DNA of 57,981 nt from an uncultured Burkholderiales bacterium (GCA_937944385.1 CALDYQ010000063.1:1-57981); one strand, 5' to 3'; shown: positions 18,399 to 29,475, numbered from the stretch's first letter. Numbers and translations: made by a program. The notes: a model not told the origin generated them from the letters alone.

Positions 18399-20359
18399 CG
18401 CCCGAACCCGTAGCGCACCGTGGCGTAGAAAAAACGCCCGGCCGGCTCCATCGTCCCGCCCACGGCCGACCAGTTCAGCGGTTGCCGCTTGTTGAACACA
18501 TTGTCCACGCCGAGCGCGGTTTCAACTTGGGGCGACCAGCGGTGGGCGAGCCGCAGATCGGTGTGCGAATGGGTGCTGTTGAACGGTGGCGCGGTGCGCG
18601 CATTTGGGTCTGCGGCGTGGAAGCCGAACCAGTGCCGGTGGCGCAGATCCGCCTGCCACGGTCCCTGCGTGAAGCGCAGGCCGAGCCGCAGGTTGTCACG
18701 GGCACGACCGCTCAGGCGTCCGCCGGTCGAGGCATCGCGTGCATCGAGATGGTCATAGCCCAAAAGCATGTCGAAGCCGACACCGAGGCGCGCCCGGGCG
18801 CTCATCTCCACACCCTTGAGCTGCGCACGGGCAACGTTCGAATACTCGCTGCGTAGCGTCACACTCGGCGGGTCGGCGGGCAGACGCGGGCGGGTCACGG
18901 TCTGGATGAGATCTCGGGCTCGTGCATCGAAGTAAACGATCTCAGCACCAAACGCGCGCGTCTGATAGCCGATGGCGACCTCGGCTGACTTGTTCCGCTC
19001 GGGCTGGAGGTTGGGGTTGCCCACGATCACGAACCGGCCGCGAAAGAAGCGCGAGTAGAGCTCGAGCGCGCTCGGGGCGCGGAAGGCTTCGCCATATCCG
19101 GCACGCAGCGTGAGCGGCCCCTCACGCCAGCCAAGCGACAGACGCGGGGTCGTCACACTGCCGAAGTCGCTCGTGGCGTCGCGCCGGACGCCTGCAAGCA
19201 GTGTGACTGCGGGCGTGAGCTGCAATTCGTCCTGCACGAGCGCATGCCAGGTCTCGCGGGGATGCGCCCCAGAGGTGATCGAGACATCGATATCGTCACG
19301 GGCCCAGCCCCCGCCCACGATCAGTCGATGCAGACCGACCGGCAGCTCATACCGTGCGCGCAGTTCGGTTTGCTTGAAGTCCGTGGTTTCGATGTTCGGG
19401 AAGGAGCGCGTAGTGGCGCCGTCCGTTGCCCCATGCGAGGCCTCGAGCGTGAGCTCTCCTGGGCCGATCGCGGTGAGGTAGCGCAGATGACCGTAGTGGC
19501 GCGTCTCTTTCTCGTAGCCGGTGAAAGGCACCGGGTTGGGTCGGGCGGGAGGATTCGCCGCGAGCAGGTTGGGCGAGGTGTCACGCTGCCAGGTGCCTTC
19601 GAGCGTCCAGCTGAGCTGCTGCGCCGCGCCGATCGACCATTCGCCCGCGTAATTGACGAATTGTTCGTTGATCCGGCCAAGGTCGGCGAAGTAGTTCGAT
19701 GGTACGTAGCGGAAGGCTTCCCGCCGCCGATGCTCGACCGAAAGCCGGTGCTGGGTCGGACCGACCGCCAGGTTCACGGTTGCAGCCACACCGAGCGTCT
19801 CACGTTGGTCGTGCTGCATGGTCCCCAGCGTGAGGCGGGCGCTGCCACTGCCGGAGGCAGCCCGCCCGAGTGGCTTGGTGATGATGTTGATGACTCCGCC
19901 TGCGGCATCGGCGCCGTAGAGCGCGGACATCGGCCCGCGCACGATTTCGATGCGTTCGACGGACTCGACCGGCAACAGGTTGAGGTTGACACCGCCGTAT
20001 TTGGCCGGCCGTCGGAAGCCATCGATCAGCACGAGCACCGGCGAGCCCGCGTTGGCGGCAAAGCCACGGATACTGACCGTGGAGTTCGCGCCGTTTGGGC
20101 GCGCATCGACGCCAACGGCGAGTTGCAGCGCCTCGGTGACGTTCATTCCTGCGAAGGTCGCGAGCTCTTCCGCAGTGATGACCTGGACGGCGGCCTGCAC
20201 ATCGGCGATCGGCTGGCCGCGTTTGTTGGCCGTGACGAAGACGGTCTCGACCGCGGAGGGAGCGGCGAGCGGCTGCGCATGGATCGGGGGCGCGCTGGCG
20301 ACAAGCGTGGCCAGGACGGGCAAGGCCGGCCCTCGCCGCGTGGGCGATGGGGTACACAT
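18395..20359 (-). CDS. hmuR: TonB-dependent outer-membrane receptor, probably for haem
   Basis: 654-aa receptor with signal peptide, plug domain (VFVTANKRGQPIADV, SIRGFAANAGSPVLVLIDG, RGPMSALYGADAAGGVINII) and a beta-barrel ending in Phe-Gly-Arg. The barrel contains the FRAP and NPNLQPE boxes, but no His lies between them although haem receptors usually have one. The ribosome site GGAGGA precedes the ATG. Haem is favoured because hmuSTUV follow with 4-nt overlaps; copper is an alternative because PCu(A)C and DUF2946 genes come just before. Confidence 0.88.
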   Translation of the reverse strand: MCTPSPTRRGPALPVLATLVASAPPIHAQPLAAPSAVETVFVTANKRGQPIADVQAAVQVITAEELATFAGMNVTEALQLAVGVDARPNGANSTVSIRGFAANAGSPVLVLIDGFRRPAKYGGVNLNLLPVESVERIEIVRGPMSALYGADAAGGVINIITKPLGRAASGSGSARLTLGTMQHDQRETLGVAATVNLAVGPTQHRLSVEHRRREAFRYVPSNYFADLGRINEQFVNYAGEWSIGAAQQLSWTLEGTWQRDTSPNLLAANPPARPNPVPFTGYEKETRHYGHLRYLTAIGPGELTLEASHGATDGATTRSFPNIETTDFKQTELRARYELPVGLHRLIVGGGWARDDIDVSITSGAHPRETWHALVQDELQLTPAVTLLAGVRRDATSDFGSVTTPRLSLGWREGPLTLRAGYGEAFRAPSALELYSRFFRGRFVIVGNPNLQPERNKSAEVAIGYQTRAFGAEIVYFDARARDLIQTVTRPRLPADPPSVTLRSEYSNVARAQLKGVEMSARARLGVGFDMLLGYDHLDARDASTGGRLSGRARDNLRLGLRFTQGPWQADLRHRHWFGFHAADPNARTAPPFNSTHSHTDLRLAHRWSPQVETALGVDNVFNKRQPLNWSAVGGTMEPAGRFFYATVRYGFGR

Positions 20360-20387
20360 CGGGTGGTCCTCCGTGCGGGCCGGAGCG

Positions 20388-20888
20388 TCAGTGCTTGTGC
20401 GTGCCGTGGCTGCCGTGGCTGCCGTGGCTCATGCCCTCGGCCTTACCCGGCATTCCGGTCATCGCGCGGCCTTGCGCCTTGACCTCGACCGTGTGCTTTT
20501 TGTTGTCGGTGCCGACGAACTCGAGCGTGATCGGCACCACATCATCGGGCTTGATCGGTTGCTTGAGGTCGATCAGCATGACGTGATAGCCGCCGGGCTT
20601 GAGCGTGAGCGTCTGGCCCTGGGGGATGTCGATACCGGGGATCTCGCGCATCTTCATCATGTTGCCCTCCATCGCCATTTCATGGATCTCGACCTTGCCG
20701 GCGACGGGCGAGCGGCCAGAGACGAGCCGCATGTTCTGCTCGGCGCGGATCTCCATGAAGGCGCCGGCCGCGCGCTGCTGAGGCACGGTGGCACGGACCC
20801 ACGGGTCCTTGACTACGACCTGGGCTTGAAGCGCGCCAGCGGCGAAGAGGCTGAGCGATGCGGCGAGAGCGGAGAGTGCGTGTTTCAT
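20388..20888 (-). CDS. PCu(A)C-type periplasmic copper chaperone
   Basis: 166-aa exported protein, signal MKHALSALAASLSLFAAGAL. The copper site motif H-x10-M...H-x-M appears as EIHEMAMEGNMMKMREI plus GGYHVMLIDLKQP. It ends in a His-rich tail with three Gly-Ser/Thr-His repeats, encoded by a 9-bp tandem repeat (20401-20428). Members carry copper to cytochrome oxidase. It lies 28 nt before the TonB receptor on the same strand. Confidence 0.88.
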   Translation of the reverse strand: MKHALSALAASLSLFAAGALQAQVVVKDPWVRATVPQQRAAGAFMEIRAEQNMRLVSGRSPVAGKVEIHEMAMEGNMMKMREIPGIDIPQGQTLTLKPGGYHVMLIDLKQPIKPDDVVPITLEFVGTDNKKHTVEVKAQGRAMTGMPGKAEGMSHGSHGSHGTHKH

Positions 20889-20994
20889 GAGTGGGTTCCT
20901 GATAAGAAAGAAGTGATCCGGCGCGTCCTGTCGCAGACGAGTCGAACAGCCGCGCGCAGCGGTGAGTCGGGCGTGTGAGTTGCCGACGTGGGTC

Positions 20995-21414
20995 TCAGGA
21001 AACCGGCGGGGCGCGGGGCGAGGCGCCCGGCCACGGTGCATCGAGCGGAGGCCGGGCGGCCGCTTCACGCGCCAGCGACGCGCCGCAGCCCGCTTCCAGT
21101 GGGATACGCAGTTCACCGGGCGGCAGGGCGAGGGAAGCCGAGAGGAGCTTGCAGTACTTGCAGTCGGCGGGCGCGGGACGGGCGTCGTCCTGCGGCTTGG
21201 CCGGTTCACCGACCGAGGCGGCATCGAGTACGACGCGCTTGATGCCGCTCGACGAGCAGAGTTCGACGACGACGGGCGCATCGCTCGTGGCGCGCGCCAA
21301 GGCGAGCGCCGCTGTCGGGCCGAAGGTCGTGAAGACGAAAGCCATGAGCGCGGCGAACGCCGCCCAGCGTCGTCGAAGGGTGGGCCCGAGCCGGTCATGG
21401 AGCGCTCGTTTCAT
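20995..21414 (-). CDS. DUF2946 family protein
   Basis: 139-aa protein with one hydrophobic N-terminal segment (WAAFAALMAFVFTTFGPTAA) and a CxxC in the motif DCKYCKLL, both typical of DUF2946. Such genes often sit beside copper chaperones and TonB receptors, as here. Function unknown; a role in metal (copper) handling at the envelope is inferred from the neighbours. Confidence 0.75.
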   Translation of the reverse strand: MKRALHDRLGPTLRRRWAAFAALMAFVFTTFGPTAALALARATSDAPVVVELCSSSGIKRVVLDAASVGEPAKPQDDARPAPADCKYCKLLSASLALPPGELRIPLEAGCGASLAREAAARPPLDAPWPGASPRAPPVS

Positions 21415-21497
21415 CGCCCGAATTTTACGGGCATGTCTGCCGGCCGCCGGTTGCGCTCAATGGTTGGCCGGACCAGGGCGAATGGCGACGGTTGCTC

Positions 21498-23262
<1,765 letters not shown>

Positions 23263-23313
23263 AGAATGGCATTTTGCGCATTCGCACTACCTGCACCCAA
23301 GGGAGCGCCCGCC

Positions 23314-24423
23314 ATGTGGGGCCTGTTCAAACGGCGAAAGACCGCCACGCCCGATCCTGCACCCGATCCAGCAGCCGATGCCGCCCCCGTCGCCGGGCCC
23401 GCTCCTGCGGGTGAGGCCGCAGACGCGTTCATCCCCGCGGCCGAAGCGGTGGTCGGGTCGGCGCAGCTCGACTCGGCGCAGCCCGACTCGACGCGGTCCG
23501 AGCCCGATGCCGCCCAGAGGAGCGAGGAGCGAAGCGGCTGGCTCGGCCGGCTGAAGAGCGGGCTCGCCGCGACGCGCGACAAGCTGGGCCTCACGGCGCT
23601 CCTGACCCGGGGGCTCGATGAGGACACGCTCGAGGCGCTCGAAACGCAGCTGCTCATGGCTGATTGCGGGATGCCGGCCACCGAGCATCTGCTCGGCGAT
23701 CTGCGACGGCGCTGGAAGGCCTCCGGCGGTCGCGTCGAGCCTCGCCAGCTTCTGGTCGATGCACTGGCCGAACTGCTTGCACCGCTCGAACGGCGTTTCG
23801 TCGTGGATGCGGACGCCGCGCCCTACGTGATCATGATCGCCGGCGTCAACGGGGCCGGCAAGACCACCTCGATCGGCAAGCTCGCGAAGCTTCTTCAGCG
23901 CGAGGGCGCGAGCGTGCTGCTCGCCGCAGGGGACACCTTTCGCGCCGCGGCGCGTGAGCAGCTCACGATCTGGGGCGAACGCAACGGCGTGCAGGTGATC
24001 CAGCAGCAGGGTGGTGACCCTTCAGCCGTGATGTTCGATGCCGTCAACGCGGGCCGCGCGCGTGGCGTCGATGTCGTCATCTGCGACACCGCCGGACGCC
24101 TGCCGACGCAGCTGCACCTCATGGAGGAGATCAAGAAAGCCAAGCGGGCGATCGCCAAGGCGCAGGAGGGTGCGCCGCACGAAGTGCTGCTCGTGCTCGA
24201 CGGCACGACGGGTCAAAACGCCCTCGCCCAGGTCAAGGCGTTCGATGCCGCGCTCGGCCTGACCGGCCTCATCATGACCAAGCTCGACGGCAGCGCCAAA
24301 GGCGGCGTCATCTGCGCAATTGCCAAGGAGCGGCCGGTAGCGCTGCGTTTCATTGGCGTAGGCGAGGGGATCGATGATTTGCGCCCGTTTTCGGCCCGAG
24401 AGTTCGCCGAGGCGATGGTCTGA
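23314..24423 (+). CDS. ftsY: Signal recognition particle receptor FtsY
   Basis: 369-aa SRP receptor GTPase guiding ribosomes to the membrane; its RNA partner gene is at the other end of the window. A short Ala/Pro/Asp-rich A domain (about residues 10-75) precedes the NG domain with G1 GVNGAGKTTSIGKLA, DTAGR and TKLDGSAKGG. The start MWGLFKRRK is behind a GGGAG ribosome site. Confidence 0.96.
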   Translation: MWGLFKRRKTATPDPAPDPAADAAPVAGPAPAGEAADAFIPAAEAVVGSAQLDSAQPDSTRSEPDAAQRSEERSGWLGRLKSGLAATRDKLGLTALLTRGLDEDTLEALETQLLMADCGMPATEHLLGDLRRRWKASGGRVEPRQLLVDALAELLAPLERRFVVDADAAPYVIMIAGVNGAGKTTSIGKLAKLLQREGASVLLAAGDTFRAAAREQLTIWGERNGVQVIQQQGGDPSAVMFDAVNAGRARGVDVVICDTAGRLPTQLHLMEEIKKAKRAIAKAQEGAPHEVLLVLDGTTGQNALAQVKAFDAALGLTGLIMTKLDGSAKGGVICAIAKERPVALRFIGVGEGIDDLRPFSAREFAEAMV

Positions 24424-24444
24424 GGCCGAAGCCGGAGGCAGCTT

Positions 24445-25071
24445 TCAAAACGGGGTGGGTGCGAAGAGCTCGACCGCGTCGCCCGCGTAGCTCAGAGCCA
24501 GACGTTCGGCATGCAGCATGAGTCGCGGCGCGGCGTCTGGCCTGCCGTAGAGCGGGTCGCCCACGATCGGGTGGCCAAGCGCCGCGAGATGCAGGCGAAG
24601 CTGGTGCGAGCGTCCGGTGAGAGGGTCCAGGGCGAGGCGGGTCGTTGCCGTGTGCCGCTCGAGCACACGCCAGCGCGTGAGGGATCGCTTGCCGCAGTCG
24701 AGATCGAGCTTCTGGAGCGGCCGGCGGGGCCAATCGACGATCAGCGGCAGGTCGATCTCGCCTGCATCCGAGCGAGGAGAACCGTGGACGATGGCCACGT
24801 AGCGCTTTTCGACCTCGCGCCGCTCGAAAGCGCGCGAGAGCGCGCGGTGGGCGTCGGCATCGCGCGCAAAGAGCAGAAGGCCCGAGGTCTCCATGTCCAG
24901 CCGATGCACGGGGATTGCCTCCGGATGGCTTTTCTGCAGCCGCCGCCAGGCGCAATCGGCCTTGTCGGGGCCGCGGCCCGGGACCGAGAGCAGACCGGCT
25001 GGTTTGTCGAGAGCGATCCAGTCTGGGCCGAGCGCGACGAGGCGGGGCGGTGTCTCAAGAGCGGACTTCAC
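24445..25071 (-). CDS. rluA: RluA pseudouridine synthase (23S rRNA/tRNA)
   Basis: 208-aa RluA-class enzyme; E. coli RluA makes pseudouridine 746 in 23S rRNA and 32 in some tRNAs. Motifs follow RluA closely: LLSVPGR, the catalytic HRLDMETSG, DLPLIVDWPRRPLQK, and DPLTGRSHQLRLHLAALGHP. No S4 domain, as expected. Its start overlaps the argF 3' end by 17 nt. Confidence 0.9.
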   Translation of the reverse strand: MKSALETPPRLVALGPDWIALDKPAGLLSVPGRGPDKADCAWRRLQKSHPEAIPVHRLDMETSGLLLFARDADAHRALSRAFERREVEKRYVAIVHGSPRSDAGEIDLPLIVDWPRRPLQKLDLDCGKRSLTRWRVLERHTATTRLALDPLTGRSHQLRLHLAALGHPIVGDPLYGRPDAAPRLMLHAERLALSYAGDAVELFAPTPF

Positions 25072-26029
25072 CGATGACGAGGTACTCGAGCAGCGCCTTT
25101 TGCGCGTGCATCCGGTTCCAGGCTTCCTCCCAGACCACGCTCTGTGGCCCGTCGATGACGCCCGCGGTGACCTCCTCGCCGCGGTGCGCCGGCAGGCAGT
25201 GCATGAAAAGTGCGCCCGGATCAGCGAGGGCCATCATCTCTTCATCGACGCACCAGTCGGCGAAGGCGGCCTTCCTCGCTTCGGTTTCGGCCTCGAAGCC
25301 CATGCTCGTCCAGACATCGGTTGTGACGATGTGCGCGCCACGCGCCGCATCCATCGGATCGGAGAACACGCGCACATGATCCCCCGCCGCCAAGAGTATG
25401 GCCGGGTCGATCGGATAGCCCGGGGGGGTCGAGGCGTGAACCGTGAACCCCAGTACCCGCGCGGCCTCGAGCCAGGAGTTCAGCATGTTGTTGGCGTCGC
25501 CCACCCAACAGACGGTTTTCCCGGCAATCGGGCCCCGCTGCTCGATGTAGGTGAAGACGTCCGCAAGCACCTGGCAGGGATGATGTTCGTCGGTGAGCCC
25601 GTTGATGACCGGAACACGCGAGTAGGCGGCGAAGCGCTCGACCACCGCCTGCTTGAACGTGCGGATCATGACCACGTCGACCATGCCCGAGATCACGCGC
25701 GCGAGGTCCTCGACCGGCTCACCGCGGGAGATCTGCGAGGTTTCGCTCGTGAGGAAGATCGCCGCGCCCCCGAGCTGCGTCATGCCCGCCTCGAACGACA
25801 CCCGAGTGCGCGTTGAGTTTTTCTCGAAGACCATGGCCAGCGTACGGTCCCGAAGCGGGTGGTAGAGCTCGTAGCGCTTGAAGCGGTCCTTGATGATGCG
25901 GGTTCGCTCGAAAAGATAGGCGAACTCGTCGGCGCTGAAATCCGCGATCCGGAGGAAGTGACGAACCTTGGGTGAGGGTTTCGTCGCGGTTGCGGTGCCC
26001 GCGCCATGGCCGGTCGGGGTAGACATCAT
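25055..26029 (-). CDS. argF: Ornithine carbamoyltransferase
   Basis: 324-aa enzyme joining ornithine and carbamoyl phosphate to citrulline in arginine synthesis. Motifs: carbamoyl phosphate site EKNSTRTRVSFE, DEHHPCQVLAD, and MHCLPAHRGEEV. Two adjacent ATGs (26029 and 26026) are possible; a start nine codons further up is less likely. Its substrate is made by carAB, encoded 6 kb away in this window. Confidence 0.95.
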   Translation of the reverse strand: MMSTPTGHGAGTATATKPSPKVRHFLRIADFSADEFAYLFERTRIIKDRFKRYELYHPLRDRTLAMVFEKNSTRTRVSFEAGMTQLGGAAIFLTSETSQISRGEPVEDLARVISGMVDVVMIRTFKQAVVERFAAYSRVPVINGLTDEHHPCQVLADVFTYIEQRGPIAGKTVCWVGDANNMLNSWLEAARVLGFTVHASTPPGYPIDPAILLAAGDHVRVFSDPMDAARGAHIVTTDVWTSMGFEAETEARKAAFADWCVDEEMMALADPGALFMHCLPAHRGEEVTAGVIDGPQSVVWEEAWNRMHAQKALLEYLVIGEVRS

Positions 26030-26223
26030 GGTGCGATCCGATGACCTCAAAAACAAAAGTTTAGTCGTCGGACTCGATGGGAGATCGATGAGGCAACCGC
26101 CGGGGCGTGTGCCGCCGGGCAGACACCTAGAATTCGTTTATTCACGCGAGATACTGGACCGGAGACGCTCGGTCGGCGCCCCGGGGGCAATTTCTCTTCG
26201 CCACGCCTTCCTCATCACTCATC

Positions 26224-26640
26224 ATGACTGCGAGCGGCTCCCGGACGAATGCGGGGAATGAGCGGTCGGCCGCGCAGTCTGCTCAGGCCGATCTGTTGAT
26301 CAAGGGCATCACCCGAAGCGGCCAGACCTTTCGACCCAGCGACTGGGCGGACCGCCTTTGTGGCGTCATGTCGGCGTTCGGGCCAGACGAGCAGCTTCGC
26401 TACAGCCCGCTGGTGGCTCCCGCCATGCGCGGCGGTGTGCGCTGTGTTCTCGTACGGGGCGAGCTGGCCGAGCTGGAGCCCCGGCTGTTCCGCTTCTTTC
26501 TCGGCTTCGCGCTCGACAACGAACTGCAGGTGACCATGGACGCCGACGCCGTCGCGTCGGTGCTGCCGGATGCGCTTGCTCGGCTGACCACCGAGGGCGT
26601 GCCTGCTCCGGTGCCTTCCTCGACGAACGAAGATTACTGA
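26224..26640 (+). CDS. DUF3579 family protein
   Basis: 138-aa protein starting MTASGSRTNAG, matching the DUF3579 family of Betaproteobacteria, which often sits between argF and rpsT. A conserved core reads LLIKGITRSGQTFRPSDWA and LRYSPLVAPAMRGGV. No catalytic motif or signal peptide is seen; function unknown. It is divergent from argF and convergent with rpsT. Confidence 0.88.
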   Translation: MTASGSRTNAGNERSAAQSAQADLLIKGITRSGQTFRPSDWADRLCGVMSAFGPDEQLRYSPLVAPAMRGGVRCVLVRGELAELEPRLFRFFLGFALDNELQVTMDADAVASVLPDALARLTTEGVPAPVPSSTNEDY

Positions 26641-26661
26641 GCACCCTGATCGTGAAATGAA

Positions 26662-26685
26662 AATGGGCGCCCGAAGGTGCCCATT
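26662..26685 (-). terminator. Intrinsic terminator of rpsT
   Basis: A 10-bp stem (one G-U pair) with a 4-nt loop, followed on the minus strand by TTTTCATTT. It lies 26 nt after the rpsT stop; on the plus strand it could also limit read-through from the DUF3579 gene, but has no T-run there. Confidence 0.7.
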
Positions 26686-26711
26686 CATCCGCTAGAGGCG
26701 TGGCGCCGTGC

Positions 26712-26981
26712 TCAGCCCGTCTTCATGGCCTTGATGGCGCGCACGAGCTTGCTCTTGGTGCGTGAAGCGGCGTTCTTGTGGACGATCTTCTTGTCCGCGA
26801 TGCGGTCGATGATCGATTGCGACTCCTGCATCTGCTTGAGTGCGGCTTCCTGATCGCCGGCGCCTATGGCCTTGCGGACCTTCTTGATGGCGGTGCGGAG
26901 CCGGGTGCGGAGTGCTGCGTTATGGGCGCGCTGCTTGTCGTTCTGACGCGCGCGCTTCTTGGCTTGGGCTGAATTGGCCAT
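26712..26981 (-). CDS. rpsT: 30S ribosomal protein S20
   Basis: 89-aa basic protein, [18 protein letters not shown], with the typical three-helix Lys/Arg-rich sequence ([28 protein letters not shown]). Monocistronic: own promoter and terminator are visible. In E. coli S20 controls its own translation; nothing here tests that. Confidence 0.97.
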   Translation of the reverse strand: MANSAQAKKRARQNDKQRAHNAALRTRLRTAIKKVRKAIGAGDQEAALKQMQESQSIIDRIADKKIVHKNAASRTKSKLVRAIKAMKTG

Positions 26982-27119
26982 GACTTGAAAGATTCCCTAG
27001 GCTGGGGTCGCAGGGTGGATGAACCTGTTTGAGAAGCCCGCAGGCTGTCGACCCTGCCCTCGACCGCGGAGACACGGTTTGCGCTGCCGAGGGCGCGTGA
27101 ATGATTGGGATAGCAAGAT

Positions 27120-27149
27120 ATTATAGGGTGAGTCGCGTGTAGATCGCAA
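27120..27149 (-). promoter_or_regulatory. rpsT promoter
   Basis: On the minus strand, TTGCGA (27149-27144) and a perfect TATAAT (27125-27120) are 18 bp apart. Expected transcription start about 27113, giving a leader of about 130 nt before the S20 start. The interval to murJ (26982-27217) holds no gene. Confidence 0.65.
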
Positions 27150-27217
27150 GCTGGGGATTCCGGCTGTGCAGCAAGCGCCCGGCCCGTCCGCCCCGGTCCG
27201 TCCTTCGCAACCCCGTC

Positions 27218-28786
27218 ATGAACATCCTCCGCGCCGTCATCGGCGTCTCCGCGCTCACCACGCTTTCCCGCGTGACGGGGCTCGTCCGAGAAGTCGTCAT
27301 GGCGCGCGTCTTCGGTGCCGGTGCCGCCAATGACGCCTTCGAGATTGCTTTCCAGATTCCGAACATGCTGCGCCGCATGTTCGCCGAAGGGGCGTTTGCG
27401 CAGTCCTTCGTGCCGATGCTCGCTGAGTATCGTGCCCAGCGCGGCGAGGCGGCCACCCGGCAGCTGATCGATCGGGTGGCCACGCTTCAACTGATCGTCC
27501 TTCTGGGGGTGAGCGGGCTCGGCATCCTTGCGGCACCGTGGATCGTGCCGCTGATCGCTTCCGGCTTCGACCGCGTGCCGGGCAAGGAGGCGCTCACGGC
27601 CGATCTGCTCGCGATCATGTTTCCCTACATCCTCTTCATCTCGATGGTGGCGCTCGCGGGCGGGGTGTTGAACGTCTGGAAGCGCTTTGCCGTGCCCGCG
27701 TTCGCGCCCGTGCTTCTGAACCTCGCGATGATCGGTGCTGCGGTGTGGGCAGCCCCGTGGTTTGCGCGTCCGATCGAGGCGCTCGCCTGGGGGGTCATCG
27801 TGGGCGGCATCCTGCAGCTTGCGCTCCAGCTCTGGGCGCTTTCGCGCATCGGGGCATTTCCACGCTTCGATTGGAGCCCGAAGGACGAGGGGGTGCTGCG
27901 CGTGCTGCGCAACATGGGCCCCGCTTTGCTCGGGGTGTCCGTGGCGCAGGTGTCGCTGCTCATCAACACGAACTATGCCTCGCACTTTGGCACCGGCGCG
28001 GTGAGCTGGCTCAAGAAGGCCGACCGCCTGATGGAGTTGCCGACGGCGCTCCTCGGTGTGGCCATTGGCACGGTGATCCTGCCGGCCCTGGGCGCGATGC
28101 GCTCGCGCAAGCAGGACCGCGCCTACGCCAGTCTGCTCGACTGGGGGCTGCGCTTTTCGATTCTTGCGACCTTGCCGGCCATGGTGGTCATGCTGCTGCT
28201 CGCGCTGCCGGTGGTGAGCGTGCTTTTCCAGCGCGGCGCTTTCACCGCGCTCGACACGATGAGAACGGCACCCGCAGTGGCCGCCTACGCGGTCGGCATC
28301 GTCGCCATCGTGGCGATCAAGATCCTCGCGCCGGCGTTCTACGCGCACCAGGACCTGCGCACGCCGGTGCGGATCGCCATCCGCGTTCTGCTCGCAACCC
28401 AGGTCTTCAACCTGATCTTCGTCTTCCTCGTCTTCCGGCACTGGGCGCCGCATCACCTGCATGCGGCGCTCGCCCTGTCGACCAGCCTGGGCGCCGTGTT
28501 GAACGCGTGGTGGCTCTACCGCGGGCTCATCCGGCGAGGGCTTTACGCGCCGGCGGCAGGTTGGTCACGTTTCCTCCGACACGTTCTCCTGGCGTCCGGA
28601 TTCACTGCCGCGGCGATGGCAATGGCGCTGCCGGCCGGCCAGTGGTGGCTCGACGCGGGCGAAGTCCAGCGCATTGCGGTGCTCACGGGCGTGCTCGGCG
28701 TCGGCGGGATGACCTACGTCTTGATGCTCGGACTCATGGGGTACCGACTTCGCGACTTCCGGAGACGGGCCGAGATGGACAGGTGA
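27218..28786 (+). CDS. murJ: Lipid II flippase MurJ
   Basis: 522-aa MOP-superfamily membrane protein (about 14 helices) that moves lipid II across the inner membrane for peptidoglycan synthesis. Motifs: TTLSRVTGLVREVVMARVFGAG at the N-terminus, AFQIPNMLRRMFAEGAFAQSF, and APAFYAHQDLRTPVRI. Convergent with fur. A 14-bp perfect palindrome (28790-28803) lies between the two stop codons. Confidence 0.95.
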   Translation: MNILRAVIGVSALTTLSRVTGLVREVVMARVFGAGAANDAFEIAFQIPNMLRRMFAEGAFAQSFVPMLAEYRAQRGEAATRQLIDRVATLQLIVLLGVSGLGILAAPWIVPLIASGFDRVPGKEALTADLLAIMFPYILFISMVALAGGVLNVWKRFAVPAFAPVLLNLAMIGAAVWAAPWFARPIEALAWGVIVGGILQLALQLWALSRIGAFPRFDWSPKDEGVLRVLRNMGPALLGVSVAQVSLLINTNYASHFGTGAVSWLKKADRLMELPTALLGVAIGTVILPALGAMRSRKQDRAYASLLDWGLRFSILATLPAMVVMLLLALPVVSVLFQRGAFTALDTMRTAPAVAAYAVGIVAIVAIKILAPAFYAHQDLRTPVRIAIRVLLATQVFNLIFVFLVFRHWAPHHLHAALALSTSLGAVLNAWWLYRGLIRRGLYAPAAGWSRFLRHVLLASGFTAAAMAMALPAGQWWLDAGEVQRIAVLTGVLGVGGMTYVLMLGLMGYRLRDFRRRAEMDR

Positions 28787-28812
28787 CCCGCGGCACGTGC
28801 CGCCTCTCTCGC

Positions 28813-29286
28813 TCAGCGCGCTCGCCGCGTGGCGGTCGGTCCGGTATGTCGAGCGGGTGCGGCCGTACCGCGCTCTACGCCGCCCGTCGGGGCCAGCGCC
28901 CGGATGTGCAGCACGTGATCGACGAGTTCGAAGCCGTGCTCCCGCACGATGCTCTCGATGCGGCGGACGATTTCCGGGTCGTGGAACTCGACGATCTGCC
29001 CGGTGTTGACACAGACGATGTGATCGTGGCGCTCGCCCTCGGAGAGTTCAAAAATCGACTTGCCGCCTTCGAAGTGATGGCGCTTCAGGATGCCGGCCTG
29101 CTCGAACTGCGTGAGCACGCGATAGATCGTGGCGAGGCCGACATCGAGACCCTCGTCCATGAGCAGCCGATAGACGTCTTCGGCCGTCATGTGGCGGACC
29201 TTCGACTTGTGGAAGAGGTGCAGTACCTTCATCCGCGGTAAGGTGGCCTTGAGGCCAGCGGCTTTGAGGTCGTGTTCGCGTGCCAT
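28813..29286 (-). CDS. fur: Ferric uptake regulator Fur
   Basis: 157-aa iron-responsive repressor starting MAREHDLKAAGLKATLPR. The winged-helix part has TAEDVYRLLMDEG and LATIYRVLTQFEQAGIL; the metal-binding part has HHFEGGKSIFEL and HDHIVCVNTG. The second Cys of the usual CxxC is Thr, and the C-terminal tail lacks the CxxC found in several relatives, so the structural zinc site of E. coli Fur is not conserved. It probably controls the hmu operon of this window, although I found no clear Fur box there. The frame is open far upstream, but the family start is this ATG. Confidence 0.93.
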   Translation of the reverse strand: MAREHDLKAAGLKATLPRMKVLHLFHKSKVRHMTAEDVYRLLMDEGLDVGLATIYRVLTQFEQAGILKRHHFEGGKSIFELSEGERHDHIVCVNTGQIVEFHDPEIVRRIESIVREHGFELVDHVLHIRALAPTGGVERGTAAPARHTGPTATRRAR

Positions 29287-29379
29287 GCTGATGAACGGGT
29301 CGGGGACAGGCGGGTCTGTGGCGCTGCGGGCAACGGGCTCGATTCGCCGTAGCCCCGTCATGGACGCCGTAGGAAGCCC

Positions 29380-29408
29380 GCTCGCCGGAAGACTGCTCGC
29401 CGGAAGAT
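29380..29408. repeat. Short tandem repeat between fur and bamE
   Basis: A 13-bp unit (GCTCGCCGGAAGA) occurs twice with a 2-nt spacer, in the divergent fur/bamE promoter region. A little further on, 29416-29422 reads TATCAT on plus and TATGAT on minus, possible -10 elements for bamE and fur. Confidence 0.4.
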
Positions 29409-29475
29409 GCCGGACTATCATAGCGCCCCGACTTTCGATCGACATCGGCGGACGCCGCCGAGTTGCCCTGCCCCC

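Noticed and set aside
20401-20428. Tandem 9-bp repeat as a possible mobile or regulatory repeat
   Set aside because: It encodes the His-rich tail of the copper chaperone and needs no other explanation.
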